Shown: positions 41,073 to 49,167, counted from the stretch's first letter. The stretch is 64,000 nucleotides of DNA from Actinomycetota bacterium (GCA_018830645.1 JAHJSA010000023.1:133482-197481); one strand, 5' to 3'. Notes: generated by a model not told the origin, from the letters alone. Numbers and translations are program-made.

Positions 41073-41482
41073 CGGCTCCGGACCACCTCGACCCGTACAC
41101 CGAGCGACTCCGCCTCCGAGGACGCCTCGAGCAGCCCCCGGATCTCGTCGCCGGGCTACTGGAAGACGTCGCCCGCCGCTGCGCGGAAGGGGGCGCGTCG
41201 CTCATCGGACACGTGAAGGCCCACGCGCGCACCGCCCAAGGCTCCTTCCATTGCAACCTCGCCTCGATCCGTTCGGGCGCCCATTCCGCGGGACCCCTCA
41301 CCGTGCACCCCGCTCCGGCCGATTCGATGGACCTCGATCTGGCCGTACTCGTGTATGGCCTGCCGCGCGAGACGGTCGCGGCGCTCGTTGAGGACGCCGT
41401 CGAGGGACTGCGGGAGCACGGTGTCACCGAATGGGTCTGCGCTGCCCACGCCCCCACCGACGACCATCAGCCCCAGGAGTAG
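41069..41482 (+). CDS. Unknown 137-residue protein in the methyltransferase operon
   Basis: The start overlaps the CobW-like gene stop (ATGA), and the next gene follows after 6 nt, so it is a true operon member. It has a central HVKAHART segment, one Cys in SFHCNLAS and a second near the C-terminus, and no membrane segment. I do not recognise the family. Its position between a metallochaperone-like GTPase and a methyltransferase suggests a role in the methyl-transfer system. Confidence 0.65.
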   Translation: MTAPDHLDPYTERLRLRGRLEQPPDLVAGLLEDVARRCAEGGASLIGHVKAHARTAQGSFHCNLASIRSGAHSAGPLTVHPAPADSMDLDLAVLVYGLPRETVAALVEDAVEGLREHGVTEWVCAAHAPTDDHQPQE

Positions 41483-41488
41483 CCCCAC

Positions 41489-42325
41489 ATGGAGATCATC
41501 GCAGAGAAGATCAACGGCACGCGCAAGGAGGTGGGGGCCGCCGTCGTGGGCCGCGACACCGCTTTCATCCAGCAGCTGGCCCGGCTGCAGGCCGCGGCCG
41601 GCGCCACCTACATCGACGTGAACGCCGGCACCGGCAAGACGGAGCCCGAGGACCTCGTCTGGCTCACGGAGACGGTGCAGGCGGCGGTGGACCTGCCCCT
41701 CTGCCTCGACAGCGCCAATCCTGCCGCCCTCGGAGCCGCCCTCCCCCGTGCCGCGAAGCTGCCCCTCATCAACTCCATCAGCGGCGAGCGGAGTCGCCTG
41801 GAGGGCGTACTTCCGCTGGTCGCGGAGTACGGCACGCCGGTCATCGCCCTCGCCGCCGACGACAACGGCATCAGCAAGGAACTCGACAGACGCATCGAAG
41901 TGGTGCGCGCCGTGATCGCGGCCATCCGCGACGCCGGAGTGGCGGACGGGCTCGTCTACGTGGATCCGCTGGTCATGCCACTCGCCGGGTTCCACCAGAG
42001 CGGTGCGTTGGCGCTCGCGGCGATGCGAGCTGTGAAGGCCGAGTTCCCTGAGGTCAAGCTGGCGGTGGGTCTCAGCAATCTCTCCTACGGCCTGCCGGCA
42101 CGCGGCCTTATCAACCGGGTCTTCCTGGCGTTCGCGGTCGAGGCGGGGCTCGACGCCGTATTGGTCGACCCCAACGACCGCGCCGTGATGCAGGAGCTGG
42201 TCGCGGCCGAACTCGTTCTCGGCCGCGACCCGTTCTGCCGTCAATACACGCAGTCGTACCGCGCCGGGCGCTTCGGTTTCGAGGGCACCGCGTCTGCGGC
42301 GCCGGCCCCTCAGGCGCAGCACTAA
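41489..42325 (+). CDS. Pterin-binding methyltransferase, cassette 2
   Basis: 278 residues of the methyltetrahydrofolate-methyltransferase barrel: EKINGTRKEV near the start, TYIDVNAG, PLCLDSAN, INSISGE, and GLSNLSYGLPAR. It should pass methyl from the corrinoid carrier to tetrahydrofolate. Paralogue of 36042-36890. The stop overlaps the DUF1638 start (TAATG). Confidence 0.9.
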   Translation: MEIIAEKINGTRKEVGAAVVGRDTAFIQQLARLQAAAGATYIDVNAGTGKTEPEDLVWLTETVQAAVDLPLCLDSANPAALGAALPRAAKLPLINSISGERSRLEGVLPLVAEYGTPVIALAADDNGISKELDRRIEVVRAVIAAIRDAGVADGLVYVDPLVMPLAGFHQSGALALAAMRAVKAEFPEVKLAVGLSNLSYGLPARGLINRVFLAFAVEAGLDAVLVDPNDRAVMQELVAAELVLGRDPFCRQYTQSYRAGRFGFEGTASAAPAPQAQH

Positions 42326-43122
42326 TGGCGATCGCCGCCATCATCGCCTGCGAGATGATAGAGGACGAGACCCTCCTCGCCGTGGACCGAGCGTACCCGG
42401 AAGGCGGCAGTCCCCCGATTGTGTGGATCGAGAGCTCTCTGCACGAGCGGCCGGAGAAGCTGCAGTCCGCGCTGCTCGCGGTCATCGAGGCGCTCGACGT
42501 GGGGGCGCGCGCCCGGGAGCCGGTGATGGTGCCCAGCGTGCGGGTGAGCGAGGAGTCGGCCGATTTCGGGAAGGGAGGTGGAACCCCCGCCCGCCGCGAG
42601 GAACTCGTGCAGGTTGGGCCCCAGGGGGACATCCTCCTCGGCTTCGGCTACTGCGGCGGTGGGCTCAAGCAGCTGGTGTCGCACGAGCGGCGCCTGGTTT
42701 TCCCCCGCGTTGACGACTGCATCTCGCTGTTCCTCGACGGCGGCTACGACCGGGGACGGGCCACCCGCGACCCCCACTCCTACTACCTCACCAAGGGCTG
42801 GTTCTGTCACCAGGGCGCGATGACCGATGGCTACGACGCGTGGGTGGAACGCTACGGCCTCGAGCGCGCCGCCCAAATCCGCCGATTGATGTTCGCCAAC
42901 TACGAGCGCATCTCGCTCATCGACACAGGCGCGTACTCCATCGACGAGTGGCTCCCACACAGCGAAACGCGGGCCACCGAATTGGAGCTCAGCCACGAGA
43001 TCGTGCCGGGATCGGTGCGCCTGCTCGAGAGGCTCTTCGCCGGGGATTGGGACGAGGACGTCATCGTTCTGGAGCCTGGGCAGCCCATCGGCATCGAGCA
43101 CCTGCTCTGCTTCGAAGCGTGA
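42325..43122 (+). CDS. DUF1638 family protein
   Basis: 265 residues with the family's GYCGGGLKQL, PRVDDCISLFL and YYLTKGWF segments. The conserved Cys residues suggest metal or corrinoid contact. DUF1638 genes are often near corrinoid methyltransferases in anaerobes, but their function is not known to me. It is the last gene of the CobW-like operon. Confidence 0.85.
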   Translation: MAIAAIIACEMIEDETLLAVDRAYPEGGSPPIVWIESSLHERPEKLQSALLAVIEALDVGARAREPVMVPSVRVSEESADFGKGGGTPARREELVQVGPQGDILLGFGYCGGGLKQLVSHERRLVFPRVDDCISLFLDGGYDRGRATRDPHSYYLTKGWFCHQGAMTDGYDAWVERYGLERAAQIRRLMFANYERISLIDTGAYSIDEWLPHSETRATELELSHEIVPGSVRLLERLFAGDWDEDVIVLEPGQPIGIEHLLCFEA

Positions 43123-43139
43123 CGCGCGACAGGGAGACA

Positions 43140-43171
43140 CCCGCCGCCGGCAGCTAGCCCCCTGCGGCGGG
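43140..43171. terminator. Candidate bidirectional terminator
   Basis: CCCGCCGC (43140-43147) pairs with GCGGCGGG (43164-43171) between two converging operons. The loop is long (16 nt) and can pair partly. Position supports termination more than the structure does. Confidence 0.45.
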
Positions 43172-43212
43172 CGCCCGGTTTCGACGCCGCCGGGGTGCGC
43201 GGCAGCGGCCGT

Positions 43213-44361
43213 CTACGTGCCGCCTCTGAGGAACTCGCGGGCGATGCCGGTCTCGTGCAGTTCGTTGGCTCCCTCGAAGATCTGGAACACCTTGGCGTCG
43301 CGCATGAACTGCTCCGCCCCATATTCCACCATGTAACCGTACCCACCCATGAGTTGCACGGCGTCGGTGGTGACCGTCATGGCCGTGTCGCTGGCGAAGA
43401 GCTTGGCCATCGAAGAGAAGCGTGCCTTGTCACCCTGATCGTCGTCGTAGCGAGCCGCCGCCGTGTAGATCAGGGTGCGAGCCGCTTCCACCTGGGTGAT
43501 CATGCGCCCAAGCTTCGCCTGAACCACCGGGTTCCGGGCGAGGGGCCGACCAAACTGCTCGCGCTCCTTGACGTAGGTGGCGACGATGTCCAGGGCGCCC
43601 TGAGCCACGCCCAAGGCCTGGGCTGCCGAAGCGATCCTGGTCTTGTACAGGGTTTCCAGCGCGACGCCCAACCCCTGGCCCACGCTTCCGAGCACGTTCC
43701 CAGCCGGTACGAACACGTTCTCCACGACGAGGGAACACGTGGGCGAGCCGCGCAGGCCCATCTTGTGCTCGATCTTGTCGACCTCGAAGCCCTCGCAGTC
43801 GGTCTCCACCAGAAAGGCGGTGATCTCCTCGCCTTTCGCGGCCTTCGTCTTCGCGAAGTACACCACCACGTCGGCGATGTTGGCGTGGCTGATGAACACT
43901 TTCCGGCCGTTGAGGACCCAGCCGCCGTCGCCGGGAACGGCGCGCGAGGTCATCGCCCGCACATCCGAGCCGGCGTTGGCCTCCGTCAGGGCGAATGCCC
44001 CCATGACCTCTCCCGTGGCGAGGCGCGGCAGCCACCGTTCCTTCTGCGCGTCGTCGCCGAACAAGACGATCGGGGCCGAGCCAAGGCACTGCACGCCCAG
44101 GATCATGGAGCAGGCGCCGGAGACCCGGGCCATCTGCTCCAACACGGCGACTTCCGTCACTACGAGTCCGTCGATGCCCCCGTACTCCTCGGGCACCGCC
44201 ACGCCGAACAGATCGTAACGCTTGAACAGCTCGGCAAGCCAGTGAGGGAACTCCCCGCGTTCTTCGACCTCCACCGTGCGCGCAGAGACCTGCTCCAGCA
44301 TGAGTTCGCGTACCATCTTGATGACGGCCTGCTGTTCGTCGGAGAACGTGGCGTGATACAC
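43213..44361 (-). CDS. Acyl-CoA dehydrogenase
   Basis: 382 residues, full length for the family. FAD/substrate signatures ALTEANAGSDVRAM and a C-terminal QLMGGYGYMVEY, FEGANELHETGIA are clear; the catalytic Glu should be in FEGANEL (family knowledge for this subgroup). It oxidises acyl-CoA to enoyl-CoA. Upstream on the same strand lie broken thiolase and hydroxyacyl-CoA dehydrogenase pieces, so it is a survivor of a beta-oxidation operon. Confidence 0.92.
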   Translation of the reverse strand: MYHATFSDEQQAVIKMVRELMLEQVSARTVEVEERGEFPHWLAELFKRYDLFGVAVPEEYGGIDGLVVTEVAVLEQMARVSGACSMILGVQCLGSAPIVLFGDDAQKERWLPRLATGEVMGAFALTEANAGSDVRAMTSRAVPGDGGWVLNGRKVFISHANIADVVVYFAKTKAAKGEEITAFLVETDCEGFEVDKIEHKMGLRGSPTCSLVVENVFVPAGNVLGSVGQGLGVALETLYKTRIASAAQALGVAQGALDIVATYVKEREQFGRPLARNPVVQAKLGRMITQVEAARTLIYTAAARYDDDQGDKARFSSMAKLFASDTAMTVTTDAVQLMGGYGYMVEYGAEQFMRDAKVFQIFEGANELHETGIAREFLRGGT

Positions 44362-44419
44362 GGGGCGGGTACTCCTTGGTCTGGTGTGTGGAACGACGCG
44401 GCCCGAAGAGCGGGACTCG

Positions 44420-44592
44420 TCACAACCTGAGCTTCTCGTACACGCCCGCGGCGCCCATGCCGCCCGCTATGCACATGCTACGATACCGTACCGAGCGCGG
44501 CGGCGCTCCATTTCGTGCAGAAGGGTGGCCGTGAGTTTGGCGCCGGTGCAGCCCAAGGGATGGCCCAGGGTGATCGCCCCTCCGCTCAGGCG
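44420..44592 (-). pseudogene. Thiolase C-terminal remnant, frameshifted
   Basis: Read on the minus strand, [16 protein letters not shown] and [15 protein letters not shown] match the acetyl-CoA acetyltransferase C-terminus. The frame then hits a stop, while the expected [11 protein letters not shown] continues in another frame: one base is missing near 44484. Only about 55 codons of a ~390-residue enzyme remain. It is 58 bp upstream of the acyl-CoA dehydrogenase. Confidence 0.8.
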
Positions 44593-44705
44593 AGCCCGTC
44601 ACGGCCCCTGACGGCCACCGGCCGCGGCGACGTGGGCTGCCACCCCGTCTCGAGAAGAGCCAGCGCCGCCCGCTTGGCTGCGTGGATGAGCGCCTCCCGG
44701 AACCG
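44586..44705 (-). pseudogene. 3-Hydroxyacyl-CoA dehydrogenase C-terminal remnant
   Basis: On the minus strand, about 38 codons read REALIHAAKRAALALLETGW and then [12 protein letters not shown] before a TGA at 44588-44586. This matches the end of FadB/FadJ-type enzymes (AKR..AL..GY.P....PV.GRDGLA). No upstream part exists; TatD begins at once. Together with the thiolase piece it is a deletion scar. Confidence 0.65.
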
Positions 44706-44709
44706 AGCT

Positions 44710-45516
44710 TCAACGAGCCTGCAACCCGCCCGAGCCGCCTTGAAGCGGATTGCCGCTCGCACGATCCACGCGGGCTGCGAGCCGCTCGCCGACGAGTCTG
44801 CGGAAGTTCTCCTCCACGACCTCTTCCAGGGTGCCCGCCTCGATACCCTTCAGGCGTGCGGTCTCCTCGACCACCTCGCAGACCAAGTCCGGCATCGCCT
44901 CCCTCCCCCGCAGGGATCGTGCCGCCGGGTTGTCGGTCTCCGTCAACAGCTGAGGGAGAGGGAGGCGTCGGACCAGGTCCCGAACGGCCGGCGTGTCCAG
45001 CACCGCGAAGCCGATCGAGAAGAACGCACCACGGTCGATCAACTCCTGCAGAACGTCTGTCGGTCCCTGATACCAGTGGAGGATCGCCCGGGTCGGCTGA
45101 ACGCGATCGAGACTCTCCAAGACGTCACGCTCCGCGCCCTTCGAGTGGATCGTGACCACCTTCTCGTTGTCCCGAGCCAGGTGGAGCACCTGTTCGAACG
45201 TCCGCCGCTGCGCCCGACGTTCGGAAGTCGTGGCGCGGGTATAGTCGAGCCCGATCTCTCCGATCATTGGCGCGTCCTCCAACGCACGCTCCAAGTCGGA
45301 CGTGGACGGGAGATCCGTGGCACCCCACACCGGGTGCAGGCCGAAGGATGGGATGACCAGATCGCAGAGGGCGGCGACCTGCTGGGTCTTTCGCCATGAA
45401 TCGAGGCTCACGGAGTTGGCCACCGTGAGGATTCCTCGATCCCGAATCATGGCTAGGACCCTCGGCAGGTCTTCCGGCGTGTAGAAATCCAGATGGGCGT
45501 GCGCGTCGATCAGCAC
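44710..45516 (-). CDS. tatD: TatD-family metal-dependent hydrolase
   Basis: 268 residues. Metal ligands in DAHAHLD (start), Glu in IGEIGLDY, His in TIHSKGA and LHWYQG, and Asp in LLTETDNPA match the TatD amidohydrolase fold, a Mg/Mn DNase or phosphodiesterase family. The C-terminal tail (SGNPLQGGSGGLQAR) abuts the deletion scar and may be partly foreign. Confidence 0.88.
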   Translation of the reverse strand: MLIDAHAHLDFYTPEDLPRVLAMIRDRGILTVANSVSLDSWRKTQQVAALCDLVIPSFGLHPVWGATDLPSTSDLERALEDAPMIGEIGLDYTRATTSERRAQRRTFEQVLHLARDNEKVVTIHSKGAERDVLESLDRVQPTRAILHWYQGPTDVLQELIDRGAFFSIGFAVLDTPAVRDLVRRLPLPQLLTETDNPAARSLRGREAMPDLVCEVVEETARLKGIEAGTLEEVVEENFRRLVGERLAARVDRASGNPLQGGSGGLQAR

Positions 45517-45540
45517 GGTGGCGTCCCGCTGCCGGGCTCA

Positions 45541-45565
45541 CGTGACGGACGCCATGTCCGTCACG
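45541..45565 (-). terminator. 10-bp perfect hairpin after the mini-ferredoxin
   Basis: CGTGACGGAC (45541-45550), 5-nt loop, GTCCGTCACG (45556-45565). It lies just past the stop of the mini-ferredoxin on the minus strand, between it and tatD, and marks the end of that transcript. Confidence 0.7.
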
Positions 45566-45571
45566 AAGCGG

Positions 45572-45658
45572 TTAGTCGTGCGATATGGCGCCGACGGGGC
45601 AGGTCTCCTCGCACGCTGCGCACGCGATACATTCCTCCTGGTCTACTTTGAATCTCAT
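45572..45658 (-). CDS. 28-residue single-cluster ferredoxin-like protein
   Basis: ATG 45658 to TAA 45572 encodes 28 residues with one complete 4Fe-4S motif, CIACAACEETCP, ending in VGAISHD. Standard bacterial ferredoxins of this type carry two motifs in about 55 residues, so this is half size. It starts 9 nt after the flavin-type gene and is followed by a hairpin, which suggests a true gene. The ribosome site is weak. A truncated ferredoxin is the alternative; no second-motif remnant is visible past the stop. Confidence 0.6.
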   Translation of the reverse strand: MRFKVDQEECIACAACEETCPVGAISHD

Positions 45659-45667
45659 GATGGTGTC

Positions 45668-46072
45668 TCAGACGATCCGCTCCCCCGAGTTCGGCCCGGC
45701 ACTGAGATCCCACACGCTCTCAACGGTGATCTTGACCACCGACTTCACCGGAGGAAGGCCGGCCTGCAGCCCTGCGATGGTGTCCGACACCTTGTCGAAG
45801 AGCGGCCCGGAGTCGACGAACGACGCTTTGCCCTTCACCTGCACGGCAACATCGTCGTCGGGCTCGTAGATGGCAACGGCGACACTGTCGTTCTTGAGCA
45901 GGTTGGCTCTGGTCTTCTTCGAGAAGAGATCAGCGAAGAAGAGATTCTCGTCATCGAGCAGAGAGCCGCTACCTTTGATGGCGATGTTGGGCGTCCCATC
46001 TTCCCCGGTCGTGGCCACCCACACGTTGTGACCGTTGCGCATGACGTTCTGGACGTTCTCGGGCAGTTTCAC
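45668..46072 (-). CDS. Pyridoxamine-phosphate-oxidase-like (split-barrel flavin) protein
   Basis: 134 residues from GTG 46072, with GGAG 7 nt upstream. Sequence GHNVWVATTGEDGTPNIAIKG is typical of the PNPOx-like split barrel that binds FMN or F420. It is too short for PdxH and is probably an uncharacterised flavin reductase-like protein. It is followed by the mini-ferredoxin. A GTAGC palindrome lies about 93 bp upstream. Confidence 0.82.
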   Translation of the reverse strand: MKLPENVQNVMRNGHNVWVATTGEDGTPNIAIKGSGSLLDDENLFFADLFSKKTRANLLKNDSVAVAIYEPDDDVAVQVKGKASFVDSGPLFDKVSDTIAGLQAGLPPVKSVVKITVESVWDLSAGPNSGERIV

Positions 46073-46164
46073 TGCAGTACTCCTTGTCGCTCGCTGGTTC
46101 CGGCGCCCCGGAATAGGCGGGATGCCCTTGAAACACACGCTACAGGGTCAGGTGGAGCTTTGTC

Positions 46165-46178
46165 GTAGCATTTGCTAC
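46165..46178. promoter_or_regulatory. Shared operator candidate GTAGC-N4-GCTAC, copy 1
   Basis: GTAGC (46165-46169), ATTT, GCTAC (46174-46178), followed by CCnGAGC. The same element is at 49154-49167. It lies upstream of the flavin-type gene. An extra GCTAC half-site is near 46138. Confidence 0.6.
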
Positions 46179-46219
46179 CCGAGCGGGAACTGGGGAAGAC
46201 CCCCGAGCAACGAACACTC

Positions 46220-47428
46220 CTAGCTTCTAGCCGGCAGAAGCTTGGTGCCGACAATGGCTATGCCCGCCATACCCGCCGCCATGAGATACCCGTAGGTGAA
46301 GCTTCCGCTCCAGTCCGCCAGAACACCCGCCGCCGCCGGGCCGAGGACTTGGCCGGCACCGAAGAAGATCGTGATCGTTCCAAAAGCCAGGGCGGCCTTC
46401 TGAGGTCCCATGTAATCACCCACGGTAGCGGCCATTATTCCCGGGATGGCCCACAGGGCTACTCCGTAGAAGGCCACAGACAAGAAGATCATCCACATGC
46501 CGCTGTTGAAGGCTATGAACAGGTAGCTGACCAGCTGGAAGCCGAAGACCGTGGAGAGGGCCGCCCTCCTGCCCAGCTTGTCACTGAGCCACCCGAAGAC
46601 CGGCCCAGACAACAGACTGAAAGCACCGATCCACATCCATGTGTGGCCGGCCACTGTTTCCGTCATTCCGACCTCCTGTACCAGAGTGGTGACGATGAAG
46701 GTGGCGTATATGACGTAGGTGTAGCCAAAGAAGAAGTACAGCCCGCCCAGTATCAGAATGGCCTTCTTCGGGGACAGCCGTCGTGAGAGGGCGTCCGCTC
46801 CGAGCGATTGCACGGGGTCGGTGCCGAGAGGTGACAGCCCGATCTGCTCCGGCGTGTCCTTGAGTAGTGCCACGGCGACCAGGGCCACTGCGAAGGAGGC
46901 CCCACCCAGGATCATCCAATTGGTGCGCCAGCCTTCTGTTCCTACCCAAGCGTTGACGTAGGGGATGAACCAGCCGGAGATGATGAACGCGACGCCTGCG
47001 CCAATGACGATAGAGCCAGCGGCCCTGCCCCTGTGGCTCTTCTTGAACCAATGAGATACGAGCGCCATGACCGGCACGAAGGCCGCGCCCGAGCCGACGC
47101 CGGTCAGAACGTAGGGTATGAACACCTGCCAGAAGCCGCTCGCCCTTGAAACGACCGCCATTGTCAGCGCGGAAAGGAGCAAGCCGGATACGATGATCCT
47201 CTTCGCGCCCAGGATTGAGTAAAGCCTGCCGCTGAGAATGACGGCGATCAGGTATCCAGCGAAGTTCCCGGTGCTGATGAGTCCCATCTGGGAATAGCTC
47301 AGATCGAGTGCTTCCCCCATGGCCGGAAGAAGCATGCCCAGAGCGAAGCGCCCGAATCCCAGGCACGCCATGACGATCAAGGTTCCGGTGCCGACGATCA
47401 CCCAACCGTAGTGAAAGCGACTCTGCAT
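46220..47428 (-). CDS. MFS transporter
   Basis: 402 residues with 12 predicted membrane segments. The cytoplasmic loop 2-3 segment GRLYSILGAKR and a loop 8-9 segment GWLSDKLGRR are MFS signatures. The N-terminus HYGWVIVGTGTLIV resembles the oxalate/formate-antiporter and YbfB-like groups. It probably moves a small organic anion. It is part of a run of minus-strand genes from a QueG-like protein onward. Confidence 0.88.
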   Translation of the reverse strand: MQSRFHYGWVIVGTGTLIVMACLGFGRFALGMLLPAMGEALDLSYSQMGLISTGNFAGYLIAVILSGRLYSILGAKRIIVSGLLLSALTMAVVSRASGFWQVFIPYVLTGVGSGAAFVPVMALVSHWFKKSHRGRAAGSIVIGAGVAFIISGWFIPYVNAWVGTEGWRTNWMILGGASFAVALVAVALLKDTPEQIGLSPLGTDPVQSLGADALSRRLSPKKAILILGGLYFFFGYTYVIYATFIVTTLVQEVGMTETVAGHTWMWIGAFSLLSGPVFGWLSDKLGRRAALSTVFGFQLVSYLFIAFNSGMWMIFLSVAFYGVALWAIPGIMAATVGDYMGPQKAALAFGTITIFFGAGQVLGPAAAGVLADWSGSFTYGYLMAAGMAGIAIVGTKLLPARS

Positions 47429-47472
47429 GGCTTTGTCCTAACTGCACGCGATCTCGAAAAGGACGACCGAAC

Positions 47473-48336
47473 TCACTCCGCCGGCGCACGCTCCTGCCTG
47501 GTTCTCGTGGGTGGGATCCGGCTTTCGCAGGGCACGCCCGTCTGGCAGAGCCCGCAACCCGTGATCTCCACTCCGTAGGACTCCCCTACGGCCTGCATGG
47601 CATCCACGTACGAGTATTGACTGCACTTCGCCTTGTCGTGTCCGGTCTCGCGAGAGAGCGCTTCAGCCGGGCAGCGCTCCACGCAATCTCCGCAGGTACC
47701 GTCTCGGTGGTACAGGCAGTTCGTTCGCAGCCCCTCGTAGGGGCGCGCCGACGGCGCGAGCGGAAGGTCGGTTATGACGCTGCCCAGCCGGTGGGCAATG
47801 CCCCGGGGCGTGATGAGGGCGTCGTTCAGGCTGAAAGTGCCGAGCCCGGCGGCGTACGCGGCATGGCGCTCCGACCACGTCGAGGCGATGCCCACGCGGG
47901 CGTCCTCGAGTTGCCGCCAAGAGGGCTCGATCTGAGGTGCCACGGTCCGATACCCCAGGGTGGCCAGGTGGTCCACCAGGTGTCGGCGCAGCAGGGCGTT
48001 GAACGCCTCCCCGTGGAAGCGGGTGTGTGCCCACGCGCGGGACGGCCAGCGGTCCGCCCTCCGATTCGTGCGCCGAGTGGAGGCCGTGACCGGCAGGACC
48101 CAGCAGACCACCGTCTGTGGTTCCCCGCCGCCGGGCCCGACGGCTTCGGCAAACCACTCCTGGGGTGTGCGGTGGAACTCTCCGATCACCGTCTTGTACT
48201 GCCGGAAGAGAGGGTCCGCGGCATCGACGAACCCGACCAGGGACTCGTCGAAGTAGGGCTCCCGGCCCCCTTCTTGCCGATTCGCCGGGTTCTCCCGAAC
48301 GAAACGGCTGATCTCGTCACGAATGGCTTGCTCCAT
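47473..48336 (-). CDS. QueG-like 4Fe-4S protein
   Basis: 287 residues with a C-terminal cluster motif CGDCVERCP, a later Cys in AKCSQY and GCGLCQTGVPC. The layout resembles epoxyqueuosine reductase-type proteins but the N-terminal part differs, with an Arg-rich segment RRTNRRADRW. It may be one of the many QueG-related redox proteins of anaerobes. It precedes the MFS gene on the same strand by 44 nt. Confidence 0.72.
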   Translation of the reverse strand: MEQAIRDEISRFVRENPANRQEGGREPYFDESLVGFVDAADPLFRQYKTVIGEFHRTPQEWFAEAVGPGGGEPQTVVCWVLPVTASTRRTNRRADRWPSRAWAHTRFHGEAFNALLRRHLVDHLATLGYRTVAPQIEPSWRQLEDARVGIASTWSERHAAYAAGLGTFSLNDALITPRGIAHRLGSVITDLPLAPSARPYEGLRTNCLYHRDGTCGDCVERCPAEALSRETGHDKAKCSQYSYVDAMQAVGESYGVEITGCGLCQTGVPCESRIPPTRTRQERAPAE

Positions 48337-48385
48337 GGACGACTCCGTCAGCTCGGCTGTGATCAGGTGGCGACGCCGAGGGTCT

Positions 48386-49036
48386 TCATGCCAGGAGCTT
48401 CTCCCGGATCGCCCGACCGAGTTCCTGGGTGGACTTCACCACGGTCTCCTGGTCCTCGAAGCAGCTGATGCCCACCGACTCGAGGGTGGCTTCCGGGCCG
48501 TGGATCATTTTGATGCCGTTCATCGGGCACTCTTCCCGGAACTGGCACTTCACGCAGGGAACGTTGCCGGCCATCACCACCGAGCCCACGAAGTCCATCC
48601 CCTCCTCCATGGCGGCGAACTGGATGGCGTTCACCCCCATGTCCGCGGCCGGCGGCAGCCCCTCGACACCCTGGGGCGTGGCGGACGTCACCACCGCTGC
48701 GACAGGCTTGCCCCTCAGGAAGCCGTTCCGGTGCCGGAGGGGGTAGAGCCTCTCGAGGAAGGCCTTGGTGCGCGCATCGAGGCTGGAATAGGGCGTGAAC
48801 CCCCCGACGACCAGGGCATCAGCCGCCTTGACCTTTTCAGCCATCTCGATGCCGTCGTCCTTGATGACGCAGCGGTTGGTCTTGACGCAGCCCAGGCACG
48901 CCTTGCAGGGCGCGATGGTGTAGTCGAAGAGCTTGACGAACTCGGTCTCGAGGCCCGTGGCTTCCAGTACAGCCTTGACCGCGCGGTCTGTGTTGCTGTT
49001 CTTGATGGGGCTTCCGGATACTCCGATGACCTTCAT
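48386..49036 (-). CDS. NADPH-dependent FMN reductase-like iron-sulfur flavoprotein
   Basis: 216 residues from ATG 49036, with GAGGAG upstream. Flavodoxin-like SGSPIKNSNT at the N-terminus (FMN phosphate loop), then CKACLGCVKTNRC (Cys cluster about residues 44-56) and a second group CVKCQFREEC. This matches iron-sulfur flavoproteins of anaerobes. It may reduce flavin or quinone. It shares a GTAGC palindrome with the flavin-type gene's upstream region. Confidence 0.88.
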   Translation of the reverse strand: MKVIGVSGSPIKNSNTDRAVKAVLEATGLETEFVKLFDYTIAPCKACLGCVKTNRCVIKDDGIEMAEKVKAADALVVGGFTPYSSLDARTKAFLERLYPLRHRNGFLRGKPVAAVVTSATPQGVEGLPPAADMGVNAIQFAAMEEGMDFVGSVVMAGNVPCVKCQFREECPMNGIKMIHGPEATLESVGISCFEDQETVVKSTQELGRAIREKLLA

Positions 49037-49153
49037 GGGTCTCCTCGTGGGATTGTCGTGCGAGTGTTGGGTGGCCGGCTTGAAACTGGGTCGGCCATGA
49101 CTCATGCCCCTGTAGCGGCGATTCCACACTACCAGATGGCGATGTGTCGTTCT

Positions 49154-49167
49154 GTAGCCTCCGCTAC
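49154..49167. promoter_or_regulatory. Shared operator candidate GTAGC-N4-GCTAC, copy 2
   Basis: GTAGC (49154-49158), CTCC, GCTAC (49163-49167), followed by CCnGAGC as in copy 1. It lies 118 bp upstream of the iron-sulfur flavoprotein and 53 bp before the divergent Nudix gene. An inverted half-site (CTGTAGC) is at about 49108. Confidence 0.6.
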
